Of a stretch of 64,000 nucleotides of DNA, positions 11,801-21,355 are shown one piece after another. The DNA is from Limnomonas spitsbergensis (lineage: Eukaryota; Chlorophyta; Chlorophyceae; Chlamydomonadales): NCBI GenBank assembly GCA_037349105.1, contig JAYJMM010000079.1:930001-994000 (forward strand). Reading direction: 5' to 3'. The notes below the pieces were generated by a model, which was given only the letters and a program-made list of their open reading frames with translations, was not told the origin of the DNA and made no database searches. The position numbers and the translations under genes are program-made. The stretch's first letter is position 1; the number at the start of each line of letters is the position of its first letter.

Positions 11801-14110
11801 GCGCATGCCTTGCAACACCGACAGCTCAGCAGCAGCTGCGCAACAACAACCGTCAAGGTTAGATCGCAGCAACAACCTGGTGATGTGTTTGCATGCCTTA
11901 CAACAATGCCAGCTCAGCGGCAGCAGCGCAACAACAACCGTCAAAGTTAGATCGCTGAAATAACCTGGTGACGTGTTTGCATGCCTTGCAACACCGACAG
12001 CTCAGCAGCAGCAGCGCAACAACAACCGTCAAGGTAAGATCGCTGTAACAACCTGGTGATGTGTTTGCATGCCTTGCAACAATGCCAGCTCAGCGGCAGC
12101 AGCGCAACAACAACGGTCAAGGTTAGATTGCTGCAACAACCTGGATCTATGTGTGCCTGCCTTGCAACATGGACAGCTCAGCAGCAGCTGCGCAACAACA
12201 ACGGTCAAGGTTAGGCTAGGGCTTGCTGGGGTTCAGCAATCCTTGCTGCGGTACAGCCATTGCTCAGTGCAAGCAGGCTCTAGGCCTAACGAAACATGAT
12301 TGCCTCTATAGGATGGGCAGGGTTAAGGGATGAACCTTGGGGGGAGGGGTCCAGGGTGCAGGCTGATGTTTTTGCTTAACTATTCAAGGTACCGTATAGA
12401 GAAAACCCTATGAGGATGGCCATTAAATATTTAATGGCCATATAGATTATATAATGACCATTGAATGACCAATTCATGACCTTAACGGTTAGGGCGACAC
12501 TGCACATGCTCACCAACTTGGCTGCCACCGTACATCAAGTCGTTTCACATAGCCATGAAAGATCTTTCGAGGCATGCTGGGTGGCCAATTTTCCACAACA
12601 AAAGCTCATCATGGCCTGCCAGGGCCATGACCCGGCCCGCGCTTCCAAATCTGGTACTAATTTGAAATACATTTTAAATTCGGTAACCAGTTCAATTTAA
12701 ATAAATTTCCAAAGCATCCAGCATCATTTTCAAGCCAGTCTCACCCACTGAACCTGCCAGTGCTATTTCAGGGTACCTCAGCTACAATTCAGATAACTTG
12801 TAGCCAACAGCCAAGGGGGCCTGGTAAAACAACCCCTGCTGCTTGGGCCACCGGCAGAAGGCCAGTCAAGGTTTGGCCTCTGTCGGCTCAGTGGTGGCCA
12901 GTTGGCCACATGGCAGCCTGCCAAAGAAGGTACGGCGGCCTGCCAAAGGAGGTACGGCGGCCTGCCAAAGGAGGTGCGGCACGCACTGGCATCAAACCGG
13001 AGTGCATAGGAGCTCAGCTAAACCCTTCACCCTAAATCCTTGACCCTTAGCCCAGGCCAGGCTCGGATGCCTCTCACCCAAAGCTTGTGGGCCCAGCTTC
13101 TCAGGGCTGGCAGTCTTGGTAATCCCTAGCACCACCCTAACCCTAAACCCAGGCCAGGCTCGGATGCCGCTCACCCAAAGCTTTCGGGCCCAGGTCCTCG
13201 GGGCTGGCAGCTTTGGTCATCCCTAGAACCACCTTGCGCGTGGATGTGGCGAACCATCCAATTCGGTTGCCAAGGGCCTGTGTGGGGGCAGCATGATTCT
13301 GTGTGAACAAAACACCACCTTGCGCGTGGACGTTGCGAACCAGCCAATTTGGTTGCCAAGGGCCTGAGCAGGGGCAGCCACATCATTTGTGAAACCAATT
13401 AAGAAAGTAGCCATTTTAGAGACCGCTCTATTAGCACCATCTTGCACGTGAATGTTGCGAACCATCCAATCTGGTTGCCGAGGGCCTCCGCGGGGGCAGC
13501 AGCAAGATTTGTGATCACAAAGTAAGTAAGCACATCAATCCACACACTCATTTGCGTATCTATTTATTTATAATTAAGTTAGCATTCAGTAATTAACCAT
13601 GAACGCAGATGTTGCGAACCAGCCCATGCGGTTGCCAAAGGCCTATGCAGGGGCAGCTTGATTTGTGGAGAAAAAAAAGCCAGTGCAGTGTGTGTTGCCT
13701 TGTTTTATATGCAGGTTATCCTCTTATCATAGCTTGCTGACCTCAAAATTAAGAAAGTAAGCATTCATACATTACCGGTGCACGGTACAGGTAGGGTACA
13801 GGTATCACAACATAACATGGGGGATTCAGGATGTTGCGAACCACCTAAAGCGGTTGCCAAGGGCCTATGCAGGAGCTGCTTCATTTGTAAACAAAATACA
13901 AAAAACAGCAATTCATAGACCGCTATATAAGACGCAGTTCGTAGCTTTCCTTCTTTCTTTCTTGTGCCATAGCCCAATTGAGCTCACGTGACTGTTGCTT
14001 ACAATGTTTTTGTTTTTGTTGTTGTTATTTACCTGTGCCACGGCCCAATTAATTTCAGAATCATCGCCAATGATTGTGAAGCTGGTCCCGTTGAGGGTGT
14101 CCACCAGCAG
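8814..14110 (-). CDS. Shikimate-kinase-like protein, probable pseudo-enzyme (five 3' exons)
   Basis: Minus-strand exons 14033-14110, 13175-13277, 11704-11835, 10343-10454 and 8814-8907 join with phases 0,1,1,2 and total 519 nt, ending in TAA. All introns are GT-AG. The product resembles the shikimate kinase fold: LNGTSFTIIG (strand 1), ALGNRIGWFATSTRK, a helix plus RRVVQATLAGGAAA (the usual ATGGG region), TFVVWV, HKAYAEIELKI and a final ANEIVDALFRLVLAHL helix. The P-loop GxxGxGKS is replaced by GDDSEINW, the substrate-binding DSD is absent and the Arg-rich lid is not seen, so catalysis is unlikely. Plants have inactive, plastid shikimate-kinase-like proteins (SKL1/SKL2), which this recalls; the assignment to a subfamily is inference. 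The 5' exons are uncertain; candidates are listed separately. Confidence 0.72.
8920..9109 (+). mobile_element. hAT-like MITE family A, complete copy
   Basis: 190 bp, termini CAGTGTCTCTT and AAAGAAACACTG in inverted orientation, flanked by a perfect 8-bp target duplication ATCCCCTA (8912-8919 and 9110-9117). An 8-bp duplication and CAGTG ends are typical of the hAT superfamily. It sits directly beside the acceptor of the last exon of the shikimate-kinase-like gene. Confidence 0.85.
9385..9568 (+). mobile_element. MITE-like family B (TA-flanked)
   Basis: Shares CTGATTTGCCTTCCCTCGGG at one end and GGCGAAGCAAATCTA at the other with copies at 32.2, 44.6 and 45.5 kb. Ends are imperfect inverted repeats next to TA dinucleotides, as in Tc1/mariner-type MITEs. 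Confidence 0.55.
9636..10265. repeat. Duplicated segment, one copy interrupted by a MITE
   Basis: Sequence 9636-9845 (CCCACTGGGCCGGT through the poly-pyrimidine CACTTCTGCTGTTAAAACAG) recurs at 10052-10250. The second copy is split at CCCACTGG by the MITE at 9863-10051. Confidence 0.8.
9863..10051 (-). mobile_element. hAT-like MITE family A, complete copy
   Basis: 189 bp, ends CAGTCCTCTTTTTCC and AAAAAAGTAAGCACTG, with a perfect 8-bp target duplication CCCACTGG (9855-9862, 10052-10059). The uninterrupted target is preserved in the paralogous segment near 9636. Confidence 0.85.
10455..11335 (-). repeat. About nine copies of an acceptor plus exon start (exon 10343-10454)
   Basis: Units of roughly 90-115 bp each contain, on the minus strand, CCTGCTTTGCC, a TAG/GAG junction and GAGGAGGATGCCCTGGCAGC, i.e. 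the acceptor and first ~30 nt of the neighbouring exon, followed by unrelated AT-rich spacer with TTAGGGATT. Copies lie upstream of the true acceptor, within the intron. Confidence 0.8.
11479..11680 (+). mobile_element. hAT-like MITE family A copy
   Basis: Starts CAGTGCTATTTGCAG and ends CCACTAAAAATACGCTAG. The core (CAGCTACATTTCAGCTATAC, GGTTTGGTGTCAATCGG) matches the family. A 15-bp direct repeat GTCCCTCCCCTTCTC lies near both ends, but exact target-site borders are unclear. Confidence 0.7.
11836..12240 (-). repeat. Five copies of an acceptor plus exon start (exon 11704-11835)
   Basis: 90-bp units with GCATGCCTTGCAACACCGAC, AGCTCAGCAGCAGC and GCGCAACAACAACCGTCAAG (plus strand). On the minus strand this is the pyrimidine-rich acceptor and first ~35 nt of the neighbouring exon. 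The copy near 12180-12200 keeps an intact GCAG acceptor. Confidence 0.85.
12430..12755. other. No gene recognised (intronic)
   Basis: Inside the intron between exons 13175-13277 and 11704-11835 of the minus-strand gene. No motif found. Confidence 0.4.
12758..12990 (+). mobile_element. hAT-like MITE family A, diverged, with internal 24-bp repeat
   Basis: Begins CAGTGCTATTTCAGGG and carries the core CAGCTACAATTCAGATAACT and GGCCACCGGC. The 3' part contains four tandem copies of a GCCTGCCAAAGGAGGTACGGC unit (about 12905-12985). The second terminus is not clear. Confidence 0.6.
13035..13150 (-). repeat. Copy of exon 3' end plus donor (exon 13175-13277)
   Basis: On the minus strand, GGTGGTGCTAGGGATTACCA, then CAAGCTTTGGGTGAGAGGCA repeats the end and donor of the exon at 13175-13277 about 115 bp into the intron. 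The copied donor (GTGAGA) is intact. Confidence 0.8.
13290..13900 (-). repeat. Four copies of an acceptor plus exon start (exon 13175-13277)
   Basis: At about 13318-13385, 13435-13505, 13600-13655 and 13830-13885 the minus strand repeats GCCCTTGGCAACCG...TGGTTCGCAACATCC. The copy at 13318-13385 retains a CTCAG acceptor, an open frame (ALGNQIGWFATSTRK) and a GTGGTG donor-like end; the others have stops or lost sites. Confidence 0.8.
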
Positions 14111-14860
14111 CTTGCTGAGACCACTCTATAACAAATGCACGGAACGGTGAGAGGTCAGCAACATCAAACAAAGAGGAGAACCTGCCGAGAACCTGCATAT
14201 GAAACCAAGCAGCTTGCTGAGAACACTCTATAACAAATGCAGGTACGGCGCGGTGAGAGGTCAGCAACATCAAACAAAGAGGAGACCCTGCCGAGAATCT
14301 GCATATGAAACCAAGCAGCTTGCTGTGAACACTCTATAACAAATGCAGGTACGGCGCGGTGAGAGGTCAGCAGCATCAATCAAGGAGGAGACCCTGCCAA
14401 GAACCTGCATATGAAACCAAGCAGCTTGCTGAGAACACTCAATCAAAAATGCAGGCACGAAAATGGCAAGAGGTCAGCATTTCAGCAAGAAAAAGAAGGA
14501 GGAGATCCTACATATAAAACAAGGCAAACACACTGCATGTACAATAAGCGGCTTGCTGAGACCACTCTATAAGATATGCAGGCATGAAAATGGAAAGAGA
14601 TAAGCAAGCTAAAATAAGGAGGATAACCTGCATATAAAACAAGGAGGAGATCCTACATATAAAACAAGGCAAACACACTGCACATTCAACAAGCGGCTTG
14701 CTGAGACCACTCTATAACAAAAGCAAGCACAAAATGGCAAGAGGTCAGCAAGCTAAAACAAGGAGGAGGATCTGCGGCGCGCTCTCCCCTACAAAACAAG
14801 GCGAACAGCAGCACATACAACAAGCAGCTTTCAGAAACTACACTACACTACACATGCAGA
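14111..14860 (-). repeat. About seven copies of an acceptor region (exon 14033-14110)
   Basis: Units of about 105-120 bp with, on the minus strand, TTATAGAGTGTTCTCAGCAA and GCTGCTTG, echoing the CTCAGCAAG|CTGCTGG acceptor of the exon at 14110. The central units (14160-14400) are nearly identical; outer units are diverged. Confidence 0.8.
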
Positions 14861-14963
14861 CACGGTAAGGACAAGAGATCAGCAAGCCAAGCAAGGCGGG
14901 CAATGTGCAGATGCAAGTATTAAACGAGCAGCCATTACTCTTATCTCAGGCCACTCTTCACCA

Positions 14964-15165
14964 CCATTTGTTTTTTAGTGAGTGGTATACCACTATCAGC
15001 TACAGTTCAGCTACACTGTGGTCCCTGGCCACGAGCCCCTGGTTCGGCCAGCCCTGCTGCTTGGGCCACTGGCCGGAGGCCGGCCCAGGTTTGGTGGGAA
15101 TCGTCTGAGGGATGGCCGCGGGGCGGCCCAGCAAAGTTGATCCGGTACCCACTAAAATAATCACT
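14964..15165 (+). mobile_element. hAT-like MITE family A copy
   Basis: Core CTATCAGCTACAGTTCAGCT and GGCCGGAGGCCGG, with ends TTGTTTTTTAGTGAG and CCCACTAAAATAATCAC. A 13-bp direct repeat CACTCTTCACCAC is present at both sides; exact element borders are ambiguous by a few bases. Confidence 0.7.
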
Positions 15166-15254
15166 CTTCACCACGTACAGAATCAAAAGGATCAGGTCGT
15201 GCCAAATGTGCAGGAAAATTAATGGAGATATCAAGGCAATCCAAACACTCCGCA

Positions 15255-15495
15255 AATGGAAAAAGGGGGTCAGATCAAGGTCAGATGGTCAGATCAGGAG
15301 ATGAGAGGAGATCAGATCAAGGTCAGAGCGGGTCGAATGGCCAGATGAAAGAGGAGGTCAGATCAAGGTCAGACGGTCAGATGGTCAGATCAGGAGATAA
15401 GAGGAGGTCAGACGGTCAGTTGAAAGAGGAGGTCAGATCGAGGTCAGATCGAGGTCAGATCAAGGTCAGATCAAGGTCAGAGGAGGTTACTTGGA
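15255..15495. repeat. GGTCAGATCA-type short tandem repeat
   Basis: Irregular array of AGGTCAGATCAAGGTCAGA and GGTCAGATGGTCAGATCAGG units of 10-20 bp, interrupted by GAGATGAGAGGA. Confidence 0.85.
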
Positions 15496-15619
15496 CAGAT
15501 GGATTAGGGGGTCAGAAAGCAAGAGCAACGCCACCGCTCCGAAATTGAAAGATCAGCGGTAAGCGAAACCGGCATGCGCAGATTGAGTAACCTGCCGACA
15601 GTAGCATCGTTTTCTCTAA

Positions 15620-15780
15620 CAAACTTCAGCGACACTTCAGCTACATCACGACTAGCAGCTGCAGTGGCCTGATGCAGTGAGCCCTGCTGCTCGGGTCACC
15701 GGCCCTAGGGCGGTCAAGGTTTGGTCACAATTGGCCCAGCAGTGGCCGCTCTGCAGTCCCCAAAAGGTGGCATGGCATAG
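15620..15780 (+). mobile_element. hAT-like MITE family A, decayed fragment
   Basis: Core motifs CACTTCAGCTACATCACGAC, GGTCACCGGCC and GGTTTGGTCACAATTGGCCC match the family. Termini were not found. Confidence 0.55.
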
Positions 15781-16089
15781 GGTTTAGGGTCAAGGGTTTA
15801 GGGGAGAAAACCCTTAACCCTAAACTAGGCAGTGGCCGCTCCGCAGTCCCAAAAATGTGACCTGGCATACCAGCCGAAGAAAACAAATGGCAGTTTCGGC
15901 GACAGCCAAAAAGAAAATATGACCTTCGGCTGGAGCCGAAACTTAAAAAATGCCTGTAATTTCGCTGTACGATAAAAAGCCTGGCATGCAATACAATAAT
16001 GATATCATCATTGAAGAGAAGCCTTTCAGCATTCATCTCACCGGCACCGACATGCACAGTGCAGGTTCACACAAGGATCACGAGCAGAC

Positions 16090-16165
16090 AGACAGAAAGA
16101 AAACTACGCACCCCTAGGGGCGTGTGGGTTCAGGGAACAGCGCAGCTCAAGCAGACAAGGAACAG
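16090..16165 (-). mobile_element. Retroposon family S2 fragment (CTTT tail)
   Basis: On the minus strand: GAGCTGCGCTGTTCCCTGAA, then CCCACACGCCCCTAGGGGTG and a TTTCTTTCTGTCTG tail. Same order as the better copies at 28.6, 31.7, 45.9 and 54.9 kb. Confidence 0.5.
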
Positions 16166-16369
16166 ATTGCTTCCGGTTCTATCACAACCATACGCGCCAG
16201 GTGTGCCCTCCACCTTGACTTTTTCGATCAGCTACAATCCAGATTGACTTATGACACCTGCTGCTGGGATTCCCTAAGCAGATAGGCGAGCAAGGTGTGT
16301 GCCACGTTTCAATAAAGGTAAAGGTAAAGGTTCACGGAAACTAGGTTGCGCGTAAAACGGAACTGGATG

Positions 16370-16995
16370 CTGCTGATTTCAACGCAGCCACGCTCGCACC
16401 CTCCACATATGCCGGCCAACTCACTTAGCTTACCCTCTAGCCTTCAAGGCAAAGACTCTCAAAAGCTGAGGGTGGCCAAGTCAACTTTGTAATAACAACT
16501 CACTCAACAACTCACGCAAACCACGACGAGAGGCAAACCAAATAGACAGCTCCTCATTTCAACGCAGACATGCTCGCACCCTCCACGTATGCCGGCCAAC
16601 TCACTTACCCTCTAGCCTTTTAGGCAAAGACTCACAAAAGCTGTGGGTGGTTAAGTCATTTTTGTAAAAACAGCTCACACAAACCACAACGAGAGGCAAA
16701 CGAAACAGAGAGCTGCTACTGAATTCAACGCAGCCACACTCGCACCCTCCACCCATCCCACCTACTGGCCCAGAGTACCCTCCAGCTTTTAAGGCGGAGA
16801 CTCATATCACCGTGACGAGCGAACAACGAAACGGGCAGACTGTACCACGCACACTCGCTCCCTTTGCCCCTCCTGGCCAAGTGGCCCAGCGCACCTTCCA
16901 GCCTTCAAGGCAAAGACAGATATAACCATGAAGCGCAAAAACGAAATCAGTAGAATGTACCACGCACACTCGCTCCCTTTGCCCATCCCAGCCAA
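16370..16995. repeat. Tandem repeats of about 155-165 bp and 115 bp
   Basis: Three units with TTCAACGCAGCCACGCTCGC, ACCCTCCAC and TTTTAAGGCAAAGACTC (16370-16810), then two units with ACCACGCACACTCGCTCCCT (16845-16995). The CCTTCAAGGCAAAGAC part connects the two and leads into the 39-bp array. Confidence 0.75.
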
Positions 16996-16997
16996 AT

Positions 16998-17755
16998 GGT
17001 GAAGCGTACCCTTCAGACTCTAAGGCAGACACGAAGGGCCAAGCGTACCCTCCAGCCTCTAAGGCAGACACGAAGGGCCAAGCATACCCTCCAGATTCTA
17101 GGGCAGACACGAAGGGCCAAGCGTACCCTCCAGACTCTAAGGCAGACACAAAGGGCCAAGCGTACCCTCCAGACTCTTAGGCAGACATGAAGGGCCAAGC
17201 GTACCCTCCAGTCTCTAAGGCAGACACGAAGGGCCAAGCGTACCCTCCAGACTCTAAGGCAGACACGAAGGGCCAAGCGTACCCTCCAGACTCTAAGGCA
17301 GACACGAAGGGCCAAGCGTACCCTCCAGACTCTAAGCCAGACACGAAGGGCCAAGCGTACCCTCCAGACTCTTAGGCAGACACGAAGGGCCAAGCGTACC
17401 CTCCAGATTCTAAGGCAGACACGAAGGGCCAAGCGTACCCTCCAGACTCTAAGGCAGACACGAAGGGCCAAGCGTACCCTCCAGACTCTAAGGCAGACAC
17501 GAAGGGCCAAGCGTACCCTCCAGCCTCTAAGGCAGACACGAAGGGCCAAGCGTACCCTCCAGTCTCTAAGGCAGACATGAAGGGCCAAGCGTACCCTCCA
17601 GACTCTAAGGCAGACACAAAGGGCCAAGCGTACCCTCCAGACTCTTAGGCAGACATGAAGGGCCAAGCGTACCCTCCAGACTCTAAGGCAGATACGAAAG
17701 GCCAAGCGTACCCTCCAGATTCTAAGGCAGACACAAAAGACCAAGCGTACCTTCA
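16998..17755. repeat. 39-bp minisatellite, about 19 copies
   Basis: Unit: GAAGGGCCAAGCGTACCCTC, then CAGACTCTAAGGCAGACAC. Because 39 is a multiple of 3, all copies stay open in several frames (for example a 13-residue VRLALRVCLRVWR repeat on the minus strand), which gives long but very unlikely coding frames. Confidence 0.95.
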
Positions 17756-17799
17756 TCTTTGACTTGTTGATTGTTTTGAACGCTTGTGGGTTCGGCCGT

Positions 17800-19475
17800 G
17801 GCAGGTCTGCAATTGCCACCTGGAGGGGGAGGGGGCAGCGAGTTAGGCTGAGGCAGGCCTGGTGGCAGGTCTGCAGTAGTCTCCTGGGAGGGGGAGGGGC
17901 AGTGGTAAACAGAGGGGGAGTTAAGTTGACATCTAGTGGATGGGGAGGGGGCAGCGGGTTAGGCTGCGGAAGGTCCAACATTGCTAGTTTAAGGGGCGAG
18001 GCAGTGGAGGACAGTGTCAGAGTTAGGTTGCCACATAGAAGGGGGGGGGGGGCAGCAGGTTAGGCTGCGGAAGGTCTGACATAGGGAACTTAAGGGGCGG
18101 GGCAGCGGATGACAGTGTTAGAGTTAGGATGCCACATAGAAGGGGAGGGGGCAGCAGGTTAGGCGGCGGAAAGTCTGCCATTTCTAGCTTAAGGGGTGGG
18201 GCAGCGGATGACAGTGTTAGAGTTAGATTGCCACAAAGAGGGTGAGGGGGCAGTAGGATAGGCTGCGGAAGATCTGCCATTGCTGGTTTAAGGGGCGGAG
18301 CAGCGGATGGCAGTGTCAGAGTTAGGTTGCCACATAGAGGGGGAGGGGGCAGCAGGTTAGGCTGCGGAAGGTCTGCCATTGCGAGCTAAAGGGGCGGGGC
18401 AGCGGATGACAGTGTTAGAGTTAGGTTGCCACATAGAGGGTGAGGGGGCAGCAGGTTAGGCTGCGGAAAGTCTGCCATTGCGAGCTAAAGGGGCGGGGCA
18501 GCGGATGACAGTGTTAGAGTTAGGTTGCCACAAAGAGGGTGAGGGGGCAGTAGGATAGGCTGCGGAAGATCTGCCATTGCTGGTTTAAGGGGCGGAGCAG
18601 CGGATGGCAGTGTTAGAGTTAGGTTGCCACATAGAGGGGGAGGGGGCAGCAGGTTAGGCTGCGGAAGGTCTGACATAGGGAACTTAAGGGGCGGGGCAGC
18701 GGATGACAGTGTTAGAGTTAAGTTGCCACATAGAAGGGGAGGGGGCAGCAGGTTAGGCGGCGGAAAGTCTGCCATTTCTAGCTTAAGGGGCGGGGCAGCG
18801 GATGACAGTGTTAGACTTAGGTTGCCACAAAGAGGGTGAGGGGGCAGTAGGATAGGCTGCGGAAGATCTGCCATTGCTGGTTTAAGGGGCGGAGCAGCGG
18901 ATGGCAGTGTCAGAGTTAGGTTGCCACATAGAGGGGGAGGGGGCAGCAGGTTAGGCTGCGGAAGGTCTGCCATTGCGAGCTAAAGGGGCGGGGCAGCGGA
19001 TGACAGTGTTAGAGTTAGGTTGCCACATAGAGGGTGAGGGGACAGCAGGTTAGGCTGCGGAAAGTCTGCCATTGCGAGCTAAAGGGGCTGGGCAGCGGAT
19101 GGCAGTGTCAGAGTTAGGTTGCCACATAGAGGGGGAGGGGGCAGCAGGTTAGGCTGCGGAAGGTCTGCCATTGCGAGCTCAAGGGGCGGGGCAGCGGATG
19201 ACAGTGTCAGAGTTAGGTTGCCACATAGAGGGTGAGGGGACAGCAGGTTAGGCTGCGGAAGGTCTGCCATTGCGGGCTAAAGGGGCGGGGCAGCGGATGA
19301 CAGTGTTAGAGTTAGGTTGCCACATAGAGGGTGAGGGGGCAGCAGATTAGGCTGCGGAAGGTCTGCCATTGCGAGCTTAAGGGGCGGGGCAGCGGATGGC
19401 AGTGTTAGAGTTAGGTTGCCACGTAGAGGGTGAGGGGGCAGCAGGTTAGGTTGCGGAAGTTCTGACATTGCTGTG
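17800..19475. repeat. 99-bp tandem array, about 15-16 copies, with a 594-bp higher-order repeat
   Basis: Unit contains GGGGCGGGGCAGCGGATGAC, AGTGTTAGAGTTAGGTTGCC and GGCTGCGGAAGGTCTGCCAT. A variant run (GACATAGGGAACTTAAGG and its neighbours) recurs exactly 594 bp apart (18077 and 18671), i.e. six units were duplicated together. Likely intronic filler of the minus-strand gene. Confidence 0.95.
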
Positions 19476-19653
19476 CCGTAGCATGCTGCATCGTGTCACC
19501 ATGGGCAGGACCCAAGCGTTGAAAACAAAAATAGGTGGCTCTCCCAAACCAATCCCGGGGGCTTCAGTGTTTTTTTAATGAGCCTAGCTGCTGATGTTCA
19601 GTGCCAATTTGTTTTTCATCCTGCCCTGGAGGGCGCAGTGTGTGAGATGCAAC

Positions 19654-20157
19654 CTGATGCAACTGTCCGGCATTGCTCTTTTGAGTTCGCAAATTTGAGG
19701 GAGGCCGTTTCCAGCAGGCTACAGGGAAACCACCATTGGGACCACCCCCCTCCATACCACCCCCCTTCATACCACCCCCCTCCATACCACCCCCCTTCAT
19801 ACCACCTTGGTTCTTGGAGGATTCTAAACCGATTAGGAGGATAGGGCCATTGGATGAACCGACTGACGGCCCATGTCCCAAGCAGCTGGGCATGCTACAC
19901 TAATCAGTACTTCTTTTATCGATATTTAAATACCGGGTGCCGGTACCGGTATATATATCGGTATTTATTGTTGGTTACCAGAAGTAATGATTGTGGTGGA
20001 GAGTGCTCGCAGGCGACAGAGTTTCCCAATCCTAATTATTTTCGACGTTTTTCATCACCGCACCTTAACCTTGACTTCGTCGGATTAATTGTTTCGTTAC
20101 CACCTTGATTATGACTCATAACCCAGTAATCACTGAAAGAAACCCGGACACCAATCC
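19654..20157 (-). CDS. Candidate exons of the minus-strand gene (weak)
   Basis: Three minus-strand stretches have AG before, GT after and matching phases: 20104-20157 (GVRVSFSDYWVMSHNQ), 19806-19862 (GSSNGPILLIGLESSKNQ) and 19654-19718 (CWKRPPSNLRTQKSNAGQ). The last ends in phase 0, which fits the exon at 14033-14110. No domain was recognised. The link to the first exon candidate at 21041-21355 needs one more exon because phases do not match. They could be chance open frames; the consistent phases are the only support. Confidence 0.22.
19737..19804. repeat. 15-bp repeat, four to five copies
   Basis: ACCACCCCCCTCCAT and ACCACCCCCCTTCAT alternate. On the minus strand each unit begins GTGGTATG, like the candidate donor at 19805. 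Confidence 0.85.
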
Positions 20158-20189
20158 CTGCCGGCGTAAGGGCGGGGCCTAAGCCTGGG

Positions 20190-20500
20190 TTGTATATGGT
20201 ACCATGGTGCATGGTGCGTGGAGTGTATTCCTTGGTGAGTGGTGCATGGTGTACGGTACCATGGTGCATGGTGCATGGAGTGTATTGCATGGTGATTGAC
20301 GCATGGTGTATAGTACAATGATGCATGGTGCATGGAGTGTATTGTGTGGTGAGTGGCGCATGGTGTACGGTACAATGGTGCATGGTGCATGGAGTGTATT
20401 GCATGGTGATTGACGCATGGTGTATAGTACAATGATGCATGGTGCATGGTGTGTATTGTGTGGTGAGTGGCGCATGGTGTACAGTACAATGGTGCATGCA
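20190..20500. repeat. ATGGTGCATGG repeat, about 60-bp units in a 120-bp alternation
   Basis: Units such as GCATGGTGTACGGTACAATG and GCATGGAGTGTATTGCATGG alternate between two types (GTGAGTGGCGC versus GTGATTGACGC), so the real period is about 120 bp. Confidence 0.85.
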
Positions 20501-20668
20501 TGCGCCCCTGCCAAGCGTGCTGACGTTCACGCATGGCAGCAGAAGGTGGGGAAAGGCTGTCGCTTTTACGATTAGTTACGGCTGCGTGCACTTGGCGGGC
20601 AAGGAGCGGAGCGTGGAAGGTGTGTGAGGTTGAATGGAGCATGGCAGCCAGCGGCTCTCGCTGCATGG

Positions 20669-20848
20669 CACTGGTTATTTTAGCGTGCTTCAGATACAAT
20701 TCAGCTACATCACGGCCAACGGCCGTGGGGCCTCGTGCAGCATGCCCTACTCCCACGGCCATGAGCTGTAGGCCGGTCAATGTTTGGTCCCAATCGGCCC
20801 AGTAATGGTCCCCCAAAGGTGCTTTGGCACGCACTAAAATAAACACCG
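20669..20848 (+). mobile_element. hAT-like MITE family A, complete copy
   Basis: 180 bp, ends CACTGGTTATTTTAGCGTGC and GCACTAAAATAAACACCG, with a perfect 8-bp target duplication CTGCATGG (20661-20668, 20849-20856). Confidence 0.85.
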
Positions 20849-21040
20849 CTGCATGGAAGTCAGCTGTTTATTGTAACAGCCTTAACGCAACCACCCTATA
20901 CTCTTTTTGCCAGGCAGTGCAAATCAGAGGTACAGCTTAAGTTCAAGCTGGTCACGCTGCATGGCAGCTAGCTGGTCATGCAGCATGGCAGTCAGCTTGG
21001 TCGTGCTTAGCTGGTCATGCTCACAGGGGCTTTGCCTCAC

Positions 21041-21355
21041 CTTCTCCAGCACACGCTCAGGCTCGTCGCTGCTGCTAGCCTCTGCAGGTTCCGCTGCTGC
21101 GATCGGGGGTGACGGGGGTGACGCTGGCGGGGGTGTCGCGCGCTTGGGGGGTTCCGGGCCGAAAGCCCTCTTCGGGGTCTCTCCGACACCGTCGGAGGCT
21201 GGTGAAGAGGAGGCGCGACAAGCTAGGTGAACATTCCTTCTGGCGCGGATCTCGATAGCGGATGGGGTAGCGCACAGCGGCCGGACGGTGCTGTGGGTGC
21301 CGCTAGCAGCGGAAACTGCCGAGGCGTGATGGCGGGAGGAGAGGCGCTGCTGCAT
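21041..21355 (-). CDS. Probable first exon, plastid-targeted protein (unknown, perhaps of the shikimate-kinase-like gene)
   Basis: ATG at 21355, 105 codons to a good donor (GAGAAG|GTGAGG, 21041). The first ~55 residues are rich in Arg, Ser and Ala with almost no acidic residues and contain RRNVHLACRASS, which looks like a plastid transit peptide with its cleavage region. A Pro/Ala/Ser-rich linker follows (PPPASPPSPP), then EASSSDEPERVLEK. An alternative is that the frame continues through the donor to a stop at 20924 (143 residues). Its strand and position suit the 5' end of the shikimate-kinase-like gene, but no connecting exon was found, so this is inference. Confidence 0.45.

Noticed and set aside
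17013..17981. 322-codon frame with 13-residue Arg/Leu/Val repeat
   Set aside because: 39-bp minisatellite; three frames are open and variants do not favour third positions.
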